This document shows positions 8,264 to 16,411 of a stretch of 34,419 nucleotides of DNA, piece by piece. The position numbers and the translations under genes are program-made. This DNA is from Fischerella muscicola SAG 1427-1 = PCC 73103 (GTDB lineage: Bacteria > Cyanobacteriota > Cyanobacteriia > Cyanobacteriales > Nostocaceae). The stretch lies in NCBI RefSeq assembly GCF_000317245.1, contig NZ_AJLJ01000459.1, forward strand, positions 1-34,419, read 5' to 3'. The notes under the pieces were generated by a model. It ran no database searches. It had not been told where the DNA came from and saw nothing but the letters and a program-made list of their open reading frames with translations. How positions within the stretch are numbered: the first letter of the stretch is position 1; each line of letters begins with the position of its first letter.

Positions 8264-8718
8264 CAGAAGAATAAATCTAACTGTAACGGTGGTGGATCTT
8301 GCATAATTCCATTATGGGTGATTTTGGACTCCTCGCAAAACTGCTTCCATACTTTAACTGGATCTGTGACAGGAGCGGTTATATCTGATGGAACATAGGC
8401 TTTTTTATCTCGATAACGCTCGTCCCATCTATGTTTGTGTTTCTCTCCTACTAAATTTCCGTCAGGATTTCTGTGGTCTTTCCCTAAATCTAAGGCATAT
8501 ATCCTACCAGATGCCCTATGAATGAGTGCATAGGTCAATGTTTGCGTTAAAACGTTATAACTTCCTTTAACAAAAAGGGGATAACCAGCATCTGAGTTTA
8601 CCTCAAAACGAAATTCTACAGCAGGAGAATGGTCTTCGTCTTTATTCCAAGAAATATTACCCTCTATACATTTTGTAGTATCATTTATGAGTTCCTCAAA
8701 TTCTGTTTGAGTTAACAT
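8263..8718 (-). CDS. DUF6978-like protein
   Basis: 151 residues. The central motif HRNPDGNLVGEKHKHRW, then YRDKKAYVPSDI and DPVKVWKQFCEESKI, match my recollection of DUF6978. It is first in a two-gene operon and its stop overlaps the start of the DUF1828 partner. Pairing of these two families supports a coupled function, possibly toxin-antitoxin-like. Catalytic residues are not evident, though the His-rich motif could bind metal. Confidence 0.6.
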   Translation of the reverse strand: MLTQTEFEELINDTTKCIEGNISWNKDEDHSPAVEFRFEVNSDAGYPLFVKGSYNVLTQTLTYALIHRASGRIYALDLGKDHRNPDGNLVGEKHKHRWDERYRDKKAYVPSDITAPVTDPVKVWKQFCEESKITHNGIMQDPPPLQLDLFF

Positions 8719-8753
8719 GATGAGACGGCTATTAAGTTTAATATTTGTGTTGT

Positions 8754-9062
8754 TTACTTAATTTTAATTTCGCCTGATATTAGCTTTGGTAATAAAAAGT
8801 CACAGGGCGGATTTGCCAGAATAAAATCAGCTTTTAAATCTTTGTGCAAGTCACTGGGATTGTAAAGTTCACTGAAGGTATCCGAAATATATTTCAGAAA
8901 AATTAGCCCCAGGACGACGTGCTTATACTCAGCTGCGTCCATGTGACCCTGCAACTTATCCGAAGATGCCCACAGAGTCTGGGAGCATCCCAGACTCTGC
9001 TCAAAATTTAATTTTGCTCCGTTACCGTTTTTCGGTTCGGCTTTTTTTTGACCACGCGCCAC
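8754..9062 (-). pseudogene. hsdM: Collapsed type I restriction-modification remnant (hsdM pieces plus hsdS tail)
   Basis: A 102-residue frame in three joined pieces. Residues 1-66 match the HsdM N-terminus (HMDAAEYKHVVLGLIFLKYI). Residues 73-86 (HKDLKADFILANPP) contain methylase motif IV, normally more than 150 residues further on. The end, LLPKLISGEIKIK, is the C-terminus of an HsdS specificity subunit. It lacks the AdoMet-binding motif and cannot be an active methylase. All joins are in frame, so a small protein may still be made. It also carries a 12-bp palindromic insertion at 8973-8999. Confidence 0.7.
8973..8999. repeat. In-frame miniature palindrome inside hsdM remnant
   Basis: CAGAGTCTGGGA, loop GCA, TCCCAGACTCTG: perfect 12-bp arms. 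In the protein it adds six residues (SLGCSQ) between EQ and TLWASSDKL, where family members read EQTLWA. The extra arm is the reverse complement of the native codons for Q-T-L, as if copied from them. Confidence 0.65.
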
Positions 9063-9462
9063 TAATACACTACTCCTTTAGATAATCTGCTACTGCTGCT
9101 AAAAATTGGATTGCCCTGTTAAACCGATTCAGCTTAATTTAAAGCACTAATGCTTTGCCAGTATATCTTGTGCTTTGCTCAATCATGCATCTTCAGCAAA
9201 GATGCGATCACATGGCGGGAGTAATTGACGCGGCGGACAGAATAATTGTCATTTGATAAATGTCATCGTCGCCTTCTCTGCTTGTCTAGTGGATAACCAT
9301 GTTCCGATATGGGACATGAATTGCTAATTGTCATTAGGTTTTACAGTGATTATCATTACATTTAGTATATCATTTGCTACATCAAGCAGTACTTTAGGCG
9401 AATGTCCATTAAACAGCCCTTTGTAGTTAAACAAACAGAAGTTTCCGCACAGGCTCTGATTC
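9063..9462. mobile_element. Gene-free stretch with a possible decayed Tn7-like transposon end
   Basis: Three similar motifs, AATAATTGTCAT (9241), GATAAATGTCATCGTCG (9255) and GCTAATTGTCATTAGG (9323), plus TTACAGTGATTATCATT (9341), recall the TnsB-binding repeats and TGTACAGTGACA terminus that I remember from cyanobacterial Tn7-like/CAST elements. No transposase gene remains nearby. This is pattern memory only. I see nothing else in the 400 nt between the hsdM and methylase remnants. Confidence 0.3.
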
Positions 9463-9618
9463 CGAACGTCTAGCGATAGAAACGAAACTTTAGTCCAAAG
9501 ATGTCTTAATGCTAAAAGGCAGGTTGTAAAAGAGCGGGAATCAGAGATTAACGACAGGGTTGCTCATCTCTATAATCTAACATTTGAAGAGATGAAAATA
9601 ATTAGAGGCGAGTTATAG
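9463..9618 (+). pseudogene. C-terminal remnant of a type IIG-like restriction/methylase gene
   Basis: An open frame without a start encodes KERESEINDRVAHLYNL then TFEEMKIIRGEL and a stop. This matches the tail common to Eco57I-like fused restriction-methylases (D-x2-V-x2-LY-x-LT-x2-E-x2-I-x2-G). Only the last 50 or so codons survive. It sits with the hsdM remnant in a graveyard of restriction-modification genes just upstream of the OLD nuclease. Confidence 0.5.
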
Positions 9619-9635
9619 ATTTATAGGAAAAAGAT

Positions 9636-11471
9636 ATGATTAAAATTAAAACAATTCAAATTGAAAGATATCGCTCAATTCTAAATCTCAAACTAGACTT
9701 TAATCACAAAAATAACTTTATTACTATATGTGGTGAGAATAATACAGGAAAAACTAATACACTAAGAGCAATAGATTTATTTTTTAACCCTGAGAAATAT
9801 AATCCCCAAGCAGATATCCCGTTCCACAAACTTGAAGGTAGTCGAGGGGGTGCTACTCCGCCTAAAATATCTATTGATTTCTTGTTACCTGATAATGATG
9901 TTTACAGAATTCAACGTCATTTTAATCTGAGTGAATTAGACAAGACAACAGGGAAAAAGCTTAAAAGTAACACTAGAACTAACCAGGAGGATATGAATGC
10001 AAATGAAATAGATATTTTTTTAAAAAAAATAGAATTCTTTTTTATAGAATCTATCAATATATCTTTTCCTAAAGTTATTAATAGCATTATAGAAGATATT
10101 TATGATATAGAATATGATAAATCTAGATTTATAGGTATTAAATCAGAATTAAAAGAAAGTTTTGAGAAATATACACAAGGCTTATTAGAAGTTTTAACTA
10201 CTTTATCTAATGAAATTAATCCTTTATTTCAGGAATATCGAGAAAACTGGGGAGTTAGCTTTGATATTGATACAGATATTAAGAAGTTTAGGGATTTAAT
10301 CAGTGATGAAATTGTTTTCTTTATTAATGATGGGTCTAATCAACATATAGAAGGTAAAGGTTCTGGTTTACAACGATTAGCATATATCCTGTTGCATCAT
10401 AGAATTATTGAGAAAACTAAGTTTAAATCAGTTATTTTTATGATTGATGAACCCGATGTTTATCTCCATCAAGGATTACAAAAAAAACTGTTAAAGCATC
10501 TTAAAAAGCTTACAGACAAAGCACAGCTTTTTATTACAACACATTCACCAGTATTTATTGATTCCTATACATTAGATAATGTTTATTTATTAGAATTAGA
10601 AATTACTCAGAAGTATTATCAAAGAAGAAAAAGACAGTTTAATAGTCTAAACACTAAAGCAGTTGAAATTGACAAAATAGACGGCACTTGCAAAATCAGA
10701 AATTATCTAGGAATTGAAGAATTAGACTATGAACTACTAGATAGCTACAACATAATTGTGGAAGGAAGTGCGGATAAAATTTATATAGAAACTTTATGTC
10801 GCTTTTTTGGGCTATCTGTCCCTAAAATTATTTCTGCTAATGGGGCAGATAATATTGTAAAATATTTAGATTTTTATCAGTCATTTTACTATAATAAAAA
10901 TAATAAACCTAACTTGCTTGTATTATTAGACAATGACAATAAAGGTAGAGAAATTTTCCAAAATATTAAAATAAATCAATATAAATACTTGCAAATTTAT
11001 AAAGAGTTAGTACCAAATTATCTGGGAGAGAGTAACGATGAATCAAATGCTAAATTTGCTAATCATGATTGGCAAATCGAAGATTTTATTTATCCAAAAT
11101 TGTTATGTGAGTTAGTTAATGAAATCTTGAAAAAGAAAAATGAACGAAATCAGACAAAAGAATTTAAGTATATTAATCCAAAGACAATTGAAACAAAAAG
11201 TAGACAGCCTGCTTTTAAAGAACGAGGAATATTATACATAATTGAATATGAAAAAAATGAAAAAAACCCTGACATAGGACAAACTATAAATTTTATCAGC
11301 AGCAAACTTCCTTCAGATCAAGTAAAAAATAGCCTGGCTATTCTTTTTAAAGAAAGTCTTCAAGGAAACACGAAATATATCCAATTAATTCATGAAGGAG
11401 ATTCCAAATATCCAAAAGTTAAAGAATTTTTAATGAGAATTAGTGAGCCTCATAATTTCATTCAAGCGTAA
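9636..11471 (+). CDS. OLD-family ATP-dependent endonuclease (AAA/ABC ATPase plus TOPRIM)
   Basis: 611 residues. ATPase part: Walker A GENNTGKT at 33-40, ABC-type signature GKGSGLQRLAYILL, Walker B FMIDEPDVYLH at about 269, H-loop THSPVFID at about 301. TOPRIM nuclease part: IIVEGSADKIY (catalytic Glu) at about 374 and LVLLDNDNKG (DxD) at about 428. OLD nucleases protect against phage, alone (class 1) or with a UvrD-like partner (class 2, Gabija). No helicase partner follows; a transposase fragment does. The gene is much more AT-rich than its neighbours, suggesting transfer. Start ATG 9636 follows AGGAAAAAG. Confidence 0.85.
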   Translation: MIKIKTIQIERYRSILNLKLDFNHKNNFITICGENNTGKTNTLRAIDLFFNPEKYNPQADIPFHKLEGSRGGATPPKISIDFLLPDNDVYRIQRHFNLSELDKTTGKKLKSNTRTNQEDMNANEIDIFLKKIEFFFIESINISFPKVINSIIEDIYDIEYDKSRFIGIKSELKESFEKYTQGLLEVLTTLSNEINPLFQEYRENWGVSFDIDTDIKKFRDLISDEIVFFINDGSNQHIEGKGSGLQRLAYILLHHRIIEKTKFKSVIFMIDEPDVYLHQGLQKKLLKHLKKLTDKAQLFITTHSPVFIDSYTLDNVYLLELEITQKYYQRRKRQFNSLNTKAVEIDKIDGTCKIRNYLGIEELDYELLDSYNIIVEGSADKIYIETLCRFFGLSVPKIISANGADNIVKYLDFYQSFYYNKNNKPNLLVLLDNDNKGREIFQNIKINQYKYLQIYKELVPNYLGESNDESNAKFANHDWQIEDFIYPKLLCELVNEILKKKNERNQTKEFKYINPKTIETKSRQPAFKERGILYIIEYEKNEKNPDIGQTINFISSKLPSDQVKNSLAILFKESLQGNTKYIQLIHEGDSKYPKVKEFLMRISEPHNFIQA

Positions 11472-11482
11472 ACTCAAAAATA

Positions 11483-11897
11483 ATGAAACAGCCAATAATG
11501 TTTCAAAAACTCTTTGGCATGGACTACTACGAGAAAAATATTATGACACAAGATATTGTGGGTAAACTTTTTGGTGATAGAGGTTATATTTCACACAAAC
11601 TTTTTGAGGAACTCTATGAGCGAGGCTTGCAGCTAATCACAAAGCTCAAAAAGAATATGAAAAATAAGTTAGTTCCCTTGATGGATAAAATCTTGCCATG
11701 CGGCGCGAGCTGTAATTGAATCAGTCAATGACCAACTTAAGAACATTTGCCAAGTCGAACACTCAAGACATCGGAGTGTACTCAATTTTATGGTTAACCT
11801 TTTAGCTGGATTAGTCGCTTACACCTACCAAGAGAAAAAACCTTCTTTGGATCTTAACCCTAAAGCTTTACCTGCTTTGCCTGCGGTAGCTTTTTAG
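11483..11897 (+). pseudogene. IS982-family transposase fragment
   Basis: The first frame carries KLFGDRGYISHKLFEELYER and LITKLKKNMKNKL. After a frameshift near 11695, the rest continues as VIESVNDQLKNI, EHSRHRSV and LVAYTYQEKKPSL to a stop at 11895. Together these are the C-terminal third of an IS982-type DDE transposase, including the helix with its final Glu. The 5' part is gone, truncated against the OLD gene. Confidence 0.7.
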
Positions 11898-11951
11898 GTT
11901 CGTCGAACTCACGTTAATTAGTCATAGCCGTTATAAAGATAATCACTCTGA

Positions 11952-12356
11952 TCACTCAAATCGTTGTAGTGGTAATTCTAAGTAACTCTGATTTTTACAA
12001 CTTGTTAATCTAGCGCTGATTATGAAGCTTGCCCCGCCCAGTGACGATAAGAAAACTGCAATACCCAACGCCAGCAACCATTTATTAGGTTTAGTTGTCA
12101 GTCCTACTATTTCTTTTATATGTCTGATTGCTAGTACCAGGGATTCTTGGTTAACTTTATTCCAAGATACTAAGACGTTAGCACTACGCTTAAAATATGC
12201 ACATAATGATTCCGGGTTAGCGCTATCTTGCCTGACTGTTAGAGAATACCCATCATGTAGTTTAGCTACAATTGTCTTTCGATTACCATATTGATGTATT
12301 TCTGGATTTAGCTTATTAGTTTGAAGGACTTTAACGGCGTCTTCTTCTGAAAACAT
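11952..12356 (-). CDS. Hypothetical protein with C-terminal membrane segment
   Basis: 134 residues. A soluble N-terminal domain (1-90) is followed by one hydrophobic span (WLLALGIAVFLSSLGGASFI, about 94-113) and a short tail. It starts 9 nt after the stop of the 295-residue gene, so they form one operon. The family is not recognised. Tail-anchored small partners next to larger cytoplasmic proteins occur in defence pairs, but nothing here proves it. Confidence 0.55.
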   Translation of the reverse strand: MFSEEDAVKVLQTNKLNPEIHQYGNRKTIVAKLHDGYSLTVRQDSANPESLCAYFKRSANVLVSWNKVNQESLVLAIRHIKEIVGLTTKPNKWLLALGIAVFLSSLGGASFIISARLTSCKNQSYLELPLQRFE

Positions 12357-12365
12357 TCATGTCCC

Positions 12366-13253
12366 CTAAAACTTGGGAGTTGGAACTATTTGAACAAAAA
12401 TCTGCAAAATTTCATACAGATAGTTTCTCCCTTCGCTATCAACCATATGAGAAGTGGGAGTTACATCCCAAACATCCTTGATAATCGCATCACTAGGTTT
12501 ACCAGCTACCTTTAAATCTTTTACAGCCTGTTTGGCTTTTTGAACTGAGTTTCTGACTTTTTGATTATTATCTACCGCGTCTTTAAACCAATCCCAATTT
12601 TCCCCGGATAGCATTTTATCTACTTCAGGGGCGATAAGAGCAAAATCCTTTAACGTGAAGATATTAGCGGAATTATCGTTTTTTTCAGGACGTTCACCGC
12701 TTGTTGAGCGGTATGCCATAGCCATCATGATTTGGACTTTATACGTCAGAATGGTAGCTACCCAATCAACATTTATTTTGTAAACTTTGTCTAACCATTC
12801 CCGAATTTTAATCTTTTCTGTATCTTCAAAGAGAATGGCTTTTTCTTCAACATATTTAACCCATTTGGGAATTTGAAAAGCAATCTTTCCCAAATGAACC
12901 ATTTTTCTATCAATCAAATCGCTAACTTGAGAGGTAATTAACTCACCAAACGCATGATAGTCAGTGTGACCTGCACTATTTGAAAGGTCATCACAATATT
13001 TGTATAAATCAAGAAACTGTATATTATCAATGAGGTGTAACCCGTTATATTCAAGCGTTTCAACACCTGATAATTCAATTTTTTCTTTTGTGACTACCAA
13101 AGGATCGCGTCTGTCTTTAGATGTTGTTAGTAGTATTTGGATGATATCTTCTAAAACTAACCTACCGTTACCACCTTGAGCATCTGAATAAACTCGAAAT
13201 TCTAATTCTTTGTATGAAAATCGGTTTAAATGGTAGAACAAGCACCCCTCCAT
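12366..13253 (-). CDS. Hypothetical 295-residue protein
   Basis: First gene of a two-gene minus-strand operon. Predicted mixed alpha/beta; notable segments are HTDYHAFGELITSQVSDL and a Lys-rich region QKVRNSVQKAKQAVKDLK. No Walker motifs, nuclease signatures or membrane segments are visible. Its upstream region (13297-13415) is shared with the XRE-PIN-AAA+ operon at 20926, so both cassettes may be controlled or acquired in the same way. Function unknown. Confidence 0.55.
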   Translation of the reverse strand: MEGCLFYHLNRFSYKELEFRVYSDAQGGNGRLVLEDIIQILLTTSKDRRDPLVVTKEKIELSGVETLEYNGLHLIDNIQFLDLYKYCDDLSNSAGHTDYHAFGELITSQVSDLIDRKMVHLGKIAFQIPKWVKYVEEKAILFEDTEKIKIREWLDKVYKINVDWVATILTYKVQIMMAMAYRSTSGERPEKNDNSANIFTLKDFALIAPEVDKMLSGENWDWFKDAVDNNQKVRNSVQKAKQAVKDLKVAGKPSDAIIKDVWDVTPTSHMVDSEGRNYLYEILQIFVQIVPTPKF

Positions 13254-13296
13254 AGTCTTTAATTAAGTTAAAATTATATTCTAAATACATAGCCGG

Positions 13297-13415
13297 AAAT
13301 CTTGCATCAATAAAAGTTGATGTAATTAAATTACAAGAAAACATGTAATTTAATTGCTCTGTATTAAACTAAAACCTTTGATAAGCGCGATAAAAGCTAA
13401 TAAAAATCAGGTAGC
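13297..13415 (-). promoter_or_regulatory. Conserved upstream block, copy 1
   Basis: Two conserved pieces match the region upstream of the gene at 20926. Piece one (13297-13336) reads AAATCT-x-GCA-x-CAATAAAA, then TGATGTAATT and ATTAC. Piece two (13389-13415) reads GATAAAAGCT-x-ATAAAAATC-x-GGTAGC, 25 of 27 identical. Same orientation relative to the genes. It may hold promoter or operator sequence. Confidence 0.5.
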
Positions 13416-13495
13416 GACTTCGCGCATCTTTTTACTTTGCCTGGGTTTGTACGGAGAAGTGCAAAATAGGAGTAGCTGAACTTTTGTCACAATAA

Positions 13496-13548
13496 GGGTC
13501 ATCGTGGTCGGGTAGCGGGGTTATATCGCTACCCGACCACGATGACCC
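13496..13548. repeat. Perfect 22-bp inverted repeat
   Basis: Arms 13496-13517 and 13527-13548 are perfectly complementary (GGGTCATCGTGGTCGGGTAG at the start of the left arm), with a 9-nt loop GGGTTATAT. No T-run follows, so it is not a simple terminator. It lies in the intergenic stretch upstream of parA-parB and could be a centromere, a cruciform origin element or another snap-back palindrome. Confidence 0.6.
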
Positions 13549-13595
13549 GAAAATGGATAAAGTCGAGCTTATTTAATACTTATTTAAGAAATTAA

Positions 13596-13710
13596 GAACT
13601 GGATGCGATTAGGCGTAGGGATGGGGTGGCTTGCGAGGCTGCCTGTTGCTCACTCGTAATCTCCTTGCCGCCCCAGCACTGCCTAATCGAGCGTAGCGAT
13701 CATCCAGTTC
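13596..13710. other. Structured intergenic region, possible ncRNA or cruciform
   Basis: Outer stem GAACTGGATG (13596) with CATCCAGTTC (13701); next CGATTAGGC (13606) with GCCTAATCG (13681), the two separated on the right side by an 11-nt bulge AGCGTAGCGAT; inner stem TGGGGTGGC (13622) with GCCGCCCCA (13667), containing one G-U pair. Nested stems with a wobble pair suggest an RNA structure. The rest of 13254-13863 holds the conserved upstream block and the 22-bp palindrome. Confidence 0.45.
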
Positions 13711-13863
13711 GCGGTAGGAACCACGACAACATCTAAAGTTATATAAACTAGAAGGGCAATTTCTATTTAAGATAAAACTTTTTTCATCTAATACACGTAA
13801 ACTAAAAAAGAAAAACGAGCCGATTGACCGAACGTCATCCTATCTTTTAGGAACTAAGCGCCA

Positions 13864-14634
13864 GTGTCAACTTCTAACTCTCTGTGCCGCATTATCGCCC
13901 TGTTTAACCAGGCGGGTGGTGTCGCCAAATCGACACTGACCCAAAATTTGGGATACCACCTAGTAAAACGAGAACATCGTGTCCTTCTCATCGATATAGA
14001 CCCCCAAGCAAGCTTAACCAAATTTATGGGGTTAGTGCCATCTCAGTTACAAAAAACGGTTGCTGATGCCATTATCAACGAGCAGCCCTTACCAATTCAT
14101 GAAGACATTCACGGTATGGACTTGGTTCCAGCTAACCGAGTCCTGAGTGGAGCCGAAATGCAGTTAGTCAGTGCTGCCATGCGTGACTTGCGCCTCAAGG
14201 AAGCCGTTGAATTCGTTTTAGATGAATACGACTTCATCCTTATAGATTGTCCCCCCAGTTTAGGATTGCTTTCTTATATCTCCCTAGTCGCGGCTACACA
14301 CGTTCTCGTACCAGTCGAAACCCATCTTAAAGCTTTTGAGGGAACTGACGAATTATTGCAAACTATTACGCACGTAAAAAATAAAGCCAACCGCAAAATC
14401 CAAATAGCAGGGTTTGTTCCCACTCGCTATGCTCACCAGAACTCAGCCGATAAACGAGCATTGGCAGCTATCACTGAACAACTTTCGGCTTGGGGTCGGA
14501 TTTTCCCAGCAATCCCCAGAGCAACCGCTTTTGTCGATGCGACAGAAGAACGTGCGCCCCTAGCTGTGTTTGACCCTAAACATTCTGTAGTCGCTATCCT
14601 ATCTGAAATCGCCTTGGCTTTGGAGGCTTTGTGA
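13864..14634 (+). CDS. parA: ParA partition ATPase
   Basis: 256 residues from GTG 13864, with AGGA upstream. Deviant Walker A NQAGGVAKST at 15-24, LIDIDPQASLT, and Walker B FILIDCPPSLG: a full-length ParA/Soj-type ATPase without the N-terminal DNA-binding domain of type Ia ParA. It drives plasmid segregation on the nucleoid together with ParB. The stop overlaps the ParB start (GTGA), so the genes are translationally coupled. Confidence 0.92.
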   Translation: MSTSNSLCRIIALFNQAGGVAKSTLTQNLGYHLVKREHRVLLIDIDPQASLTKFMGLVPSQLQKTVADAIINEQPLPIHEDIHGMDLVPANRVLSGAEMQLVSAAMRDLRLKEAVEFVLDEYDFILIDCPPSLGLLSYISLVAATHVLVPVETHLKAFEGTDELLQTITHVKNKANRKIQIAGFVPTRYAHQNSADKRALAAITEQLSAWGRIFPAIPRATAFVDATEERAPLAVFDPKHSVVAILSEIALALEAL

Positions 14635-15626
14635 TAAGACGCAAGCAAACTGACAAACCCTTTGGGGGTCAAATTACAGCTTCGCCCCCTGCACCTTGGT
14701 TATCTTCACCAGATGCAGAAACACCACCAGCTACTGAAACTACTATCAAACTTGAAGATATAGTTCTGCCCGAACATCAGCCCAGGCGATATTTTGACCC
14801 ACAAGCATTAAAAGAATTAGCAGAGTCAGTCAAACAACATGGCATCCTCCAACCTCTGTTGGTGCGTCCAGTTGGTGAAGGGAAATACGAATTAGTAGCA
14901 GGAGAACGACGCTACCTCTCAGCACAGGAGGTAAAACTTTCAGTTGTGCCTGTGGTTGTGCGTGAGCTATCCTCCGAGCAAGCGTTTCAGTTGGCTTTGA
15001 TTGAAAACCTGCAACGAGAAGACCTTAACCCTGTTGAAGAAACTGAAGGTATTTTACACCTGTTGGCAATCCGGCTCAAATCCGATGTAGAAGCCGTCAA
15101 ATCTTTACTGTACCGAATGAAAAACGTTCAAGGCAAAGAGGAGCAGCAGTCACTAGACTCATTAGATTCATCTAGGAGAAACGTTTCTCCTAAAGGGGAT
15201 TCGGAGCAATTTCAAACGGTACAACAGGTATTTGATAGCCTGGGGCTGATGAATTGGCTATCGTTCACAACCAAGCGTTTACCTTTGCTCAATCTGCCAG
15301 AAGAAATTTTAATGGCACTGCGAGAAGGGAAGTTGGAATATACCAAAGCCCAAGCCTTGGCACGAGTAAAAGATGAAGAACTGCGACAAGAACTCTTGTC
15401 AAGGGCAATAGCATCCGATTGGTCTTTAAGCCAAATCAAAGAACAAATCATCGCCAACACTCCTTCTGAACCACCACCCGAATCTAAAACATCTAACCAA
15501 ATACCAGAACGACTCAAAAATATCACGCAGCGCATTAAAAAGCGTCAGCTTTGGAAAGAACCTCGTAAACAAAAACAGCTAGTAAATCTTTTAAACAAGC
15601 TTGAAGCATTGCTAGGAGATGAGTAA
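14631..15626 (+). CDS. parB: ParB-family partition protein
   Basis: 331 residues from GTG 14631, overlapping the ParA stop. ParB/Srx domain: IVLPEHQPRRYFD (about 47), HGILQPLLVRPVG, VAGERRYLSAQ (nucleotide-binding box) and LALIENLQREDLNPVEE. The central region has a helix-turn-helix-like segment, and the C-terminal 60 residues are basic and helical. It loads at parS and acts with ParA. No canonical parS was found; the palindrome at 13496 is a candidate. It is followed by a degenerate helicase gene overlapping its stop. Confidence 0.9.
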   Translation: MIRRKQTDKPFGGQITASPPAPWLSSPDAETPPATETTIKLEDIVLPEHQPRRYFDPQALKELAESVKQHGILQPLLVRPVGEGKYELVAGERRYLSAQEVKLSVVPVVVRELSSEQAFQLALIENLQREDLNPVEETEGILHLLAIRLKSDVEAVKSLLYRMKNVQGKEEQQSLDSLDSSRRNVSPKGDSEQFQTVQQVFDSLGLMNWLSFTTKRLPLLNLPEEILMALREGKLEYTKAQALARVKDEELRQELLSRAIASDWSLSQIKEQIIANTPSEPPPESKTSNQIPERLKNITQRIKKRQLWKEPRKQKQLVNLLNKLEALLGDE

Positions 15627-16411
15627 ATTGGTACGGACTAGAGGAAGAAGCGGCTGAGTCTTTAGTTACAAGGGAAGGGCTGAAAGTTTTTCTCGAAACT
15701 ACTTTCAATCGTCCCTTTAAGACGCTACAAGATTTTATGGGACTGATTGAATTACCGCCCTCTCCGGTACGGTCAAAACTTCTCCCTTATCTCCTAAATT
15801 TTGACTACGTTCCTTTTAATCACAACCTCAAAAAAGATTTTCAGAAAATCAGCGAACAAAATAACTGGAGTTGGGCAATCCCCGGACATCCGGCTTACGA
15901 ATATCTGTTTGGACAACCAAAAGCACCTGAGCATGAAGTGCTTTTTTTGGGTGCTTTTCCCAATTCACTGCCAGATGACTATCAAGCACAAGCTCTCAAA
16001 CATTCTAAGGCTCAACCTGTTACTGCTGTGATTGGGCCACCAGGGAATGGCAAGACAACATTGCTGTTACATAAGATAGCGCAGCAAGTGGTACATCGAG
16101 CCGTGCAATTAGCAACAACGGGTGAAGATAAAAGTAACCTAACTGTGGTAACAAGCACTAACAACCATGCTGTAAATAACGTTGAGAAAATTTTAGCCAG
16201 CAACTTTCCTTCTGACCGTTTCTATTTATCAGGAGGGTCAAGGGATTTAGTTGACACTCAAGTTTTACCTAGTTTACAAACTGCACTCGACTGGTTAGCC
16301 AAAGAAACGTTTAATTACGATGAATGGGAGTCAGCTAGGCAAAAATTATTGACTGTTGTTGAGCAAATACAAGCTCAAAGGGAGCAAGACGAGCATGATC
16401 ATCAAAACTGA
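15619..16411 (+). pseudogene. Superfamily 1 helicase, N-terminal part (broken)
   Basis: ATG 15619 overlaps the parB stop, but the frame matching the rest (WYGLEEEAAESLVTREGLK onward) is shifted by one base after four codons, apparently by an extra T in AAATTGG. From ATG 15737 the frame is open to 16411. It shows Walker A GPPGNGKTTLL and motif Ia VVTSTNNHAVNNVEKIL, as in DNA2/NAM7-like (Upf1-type) helicases. Motifs II-IV are missing because an internal deletion joins this piece to the C-terminal part. Probably once co-transcribed with parAB. Confidence 0.65.

Noticed and set aside
9636..11471. OLD nuclease as part of a Gabija system
   Set aside because: No UvrD-like GajB gene lies next to it.
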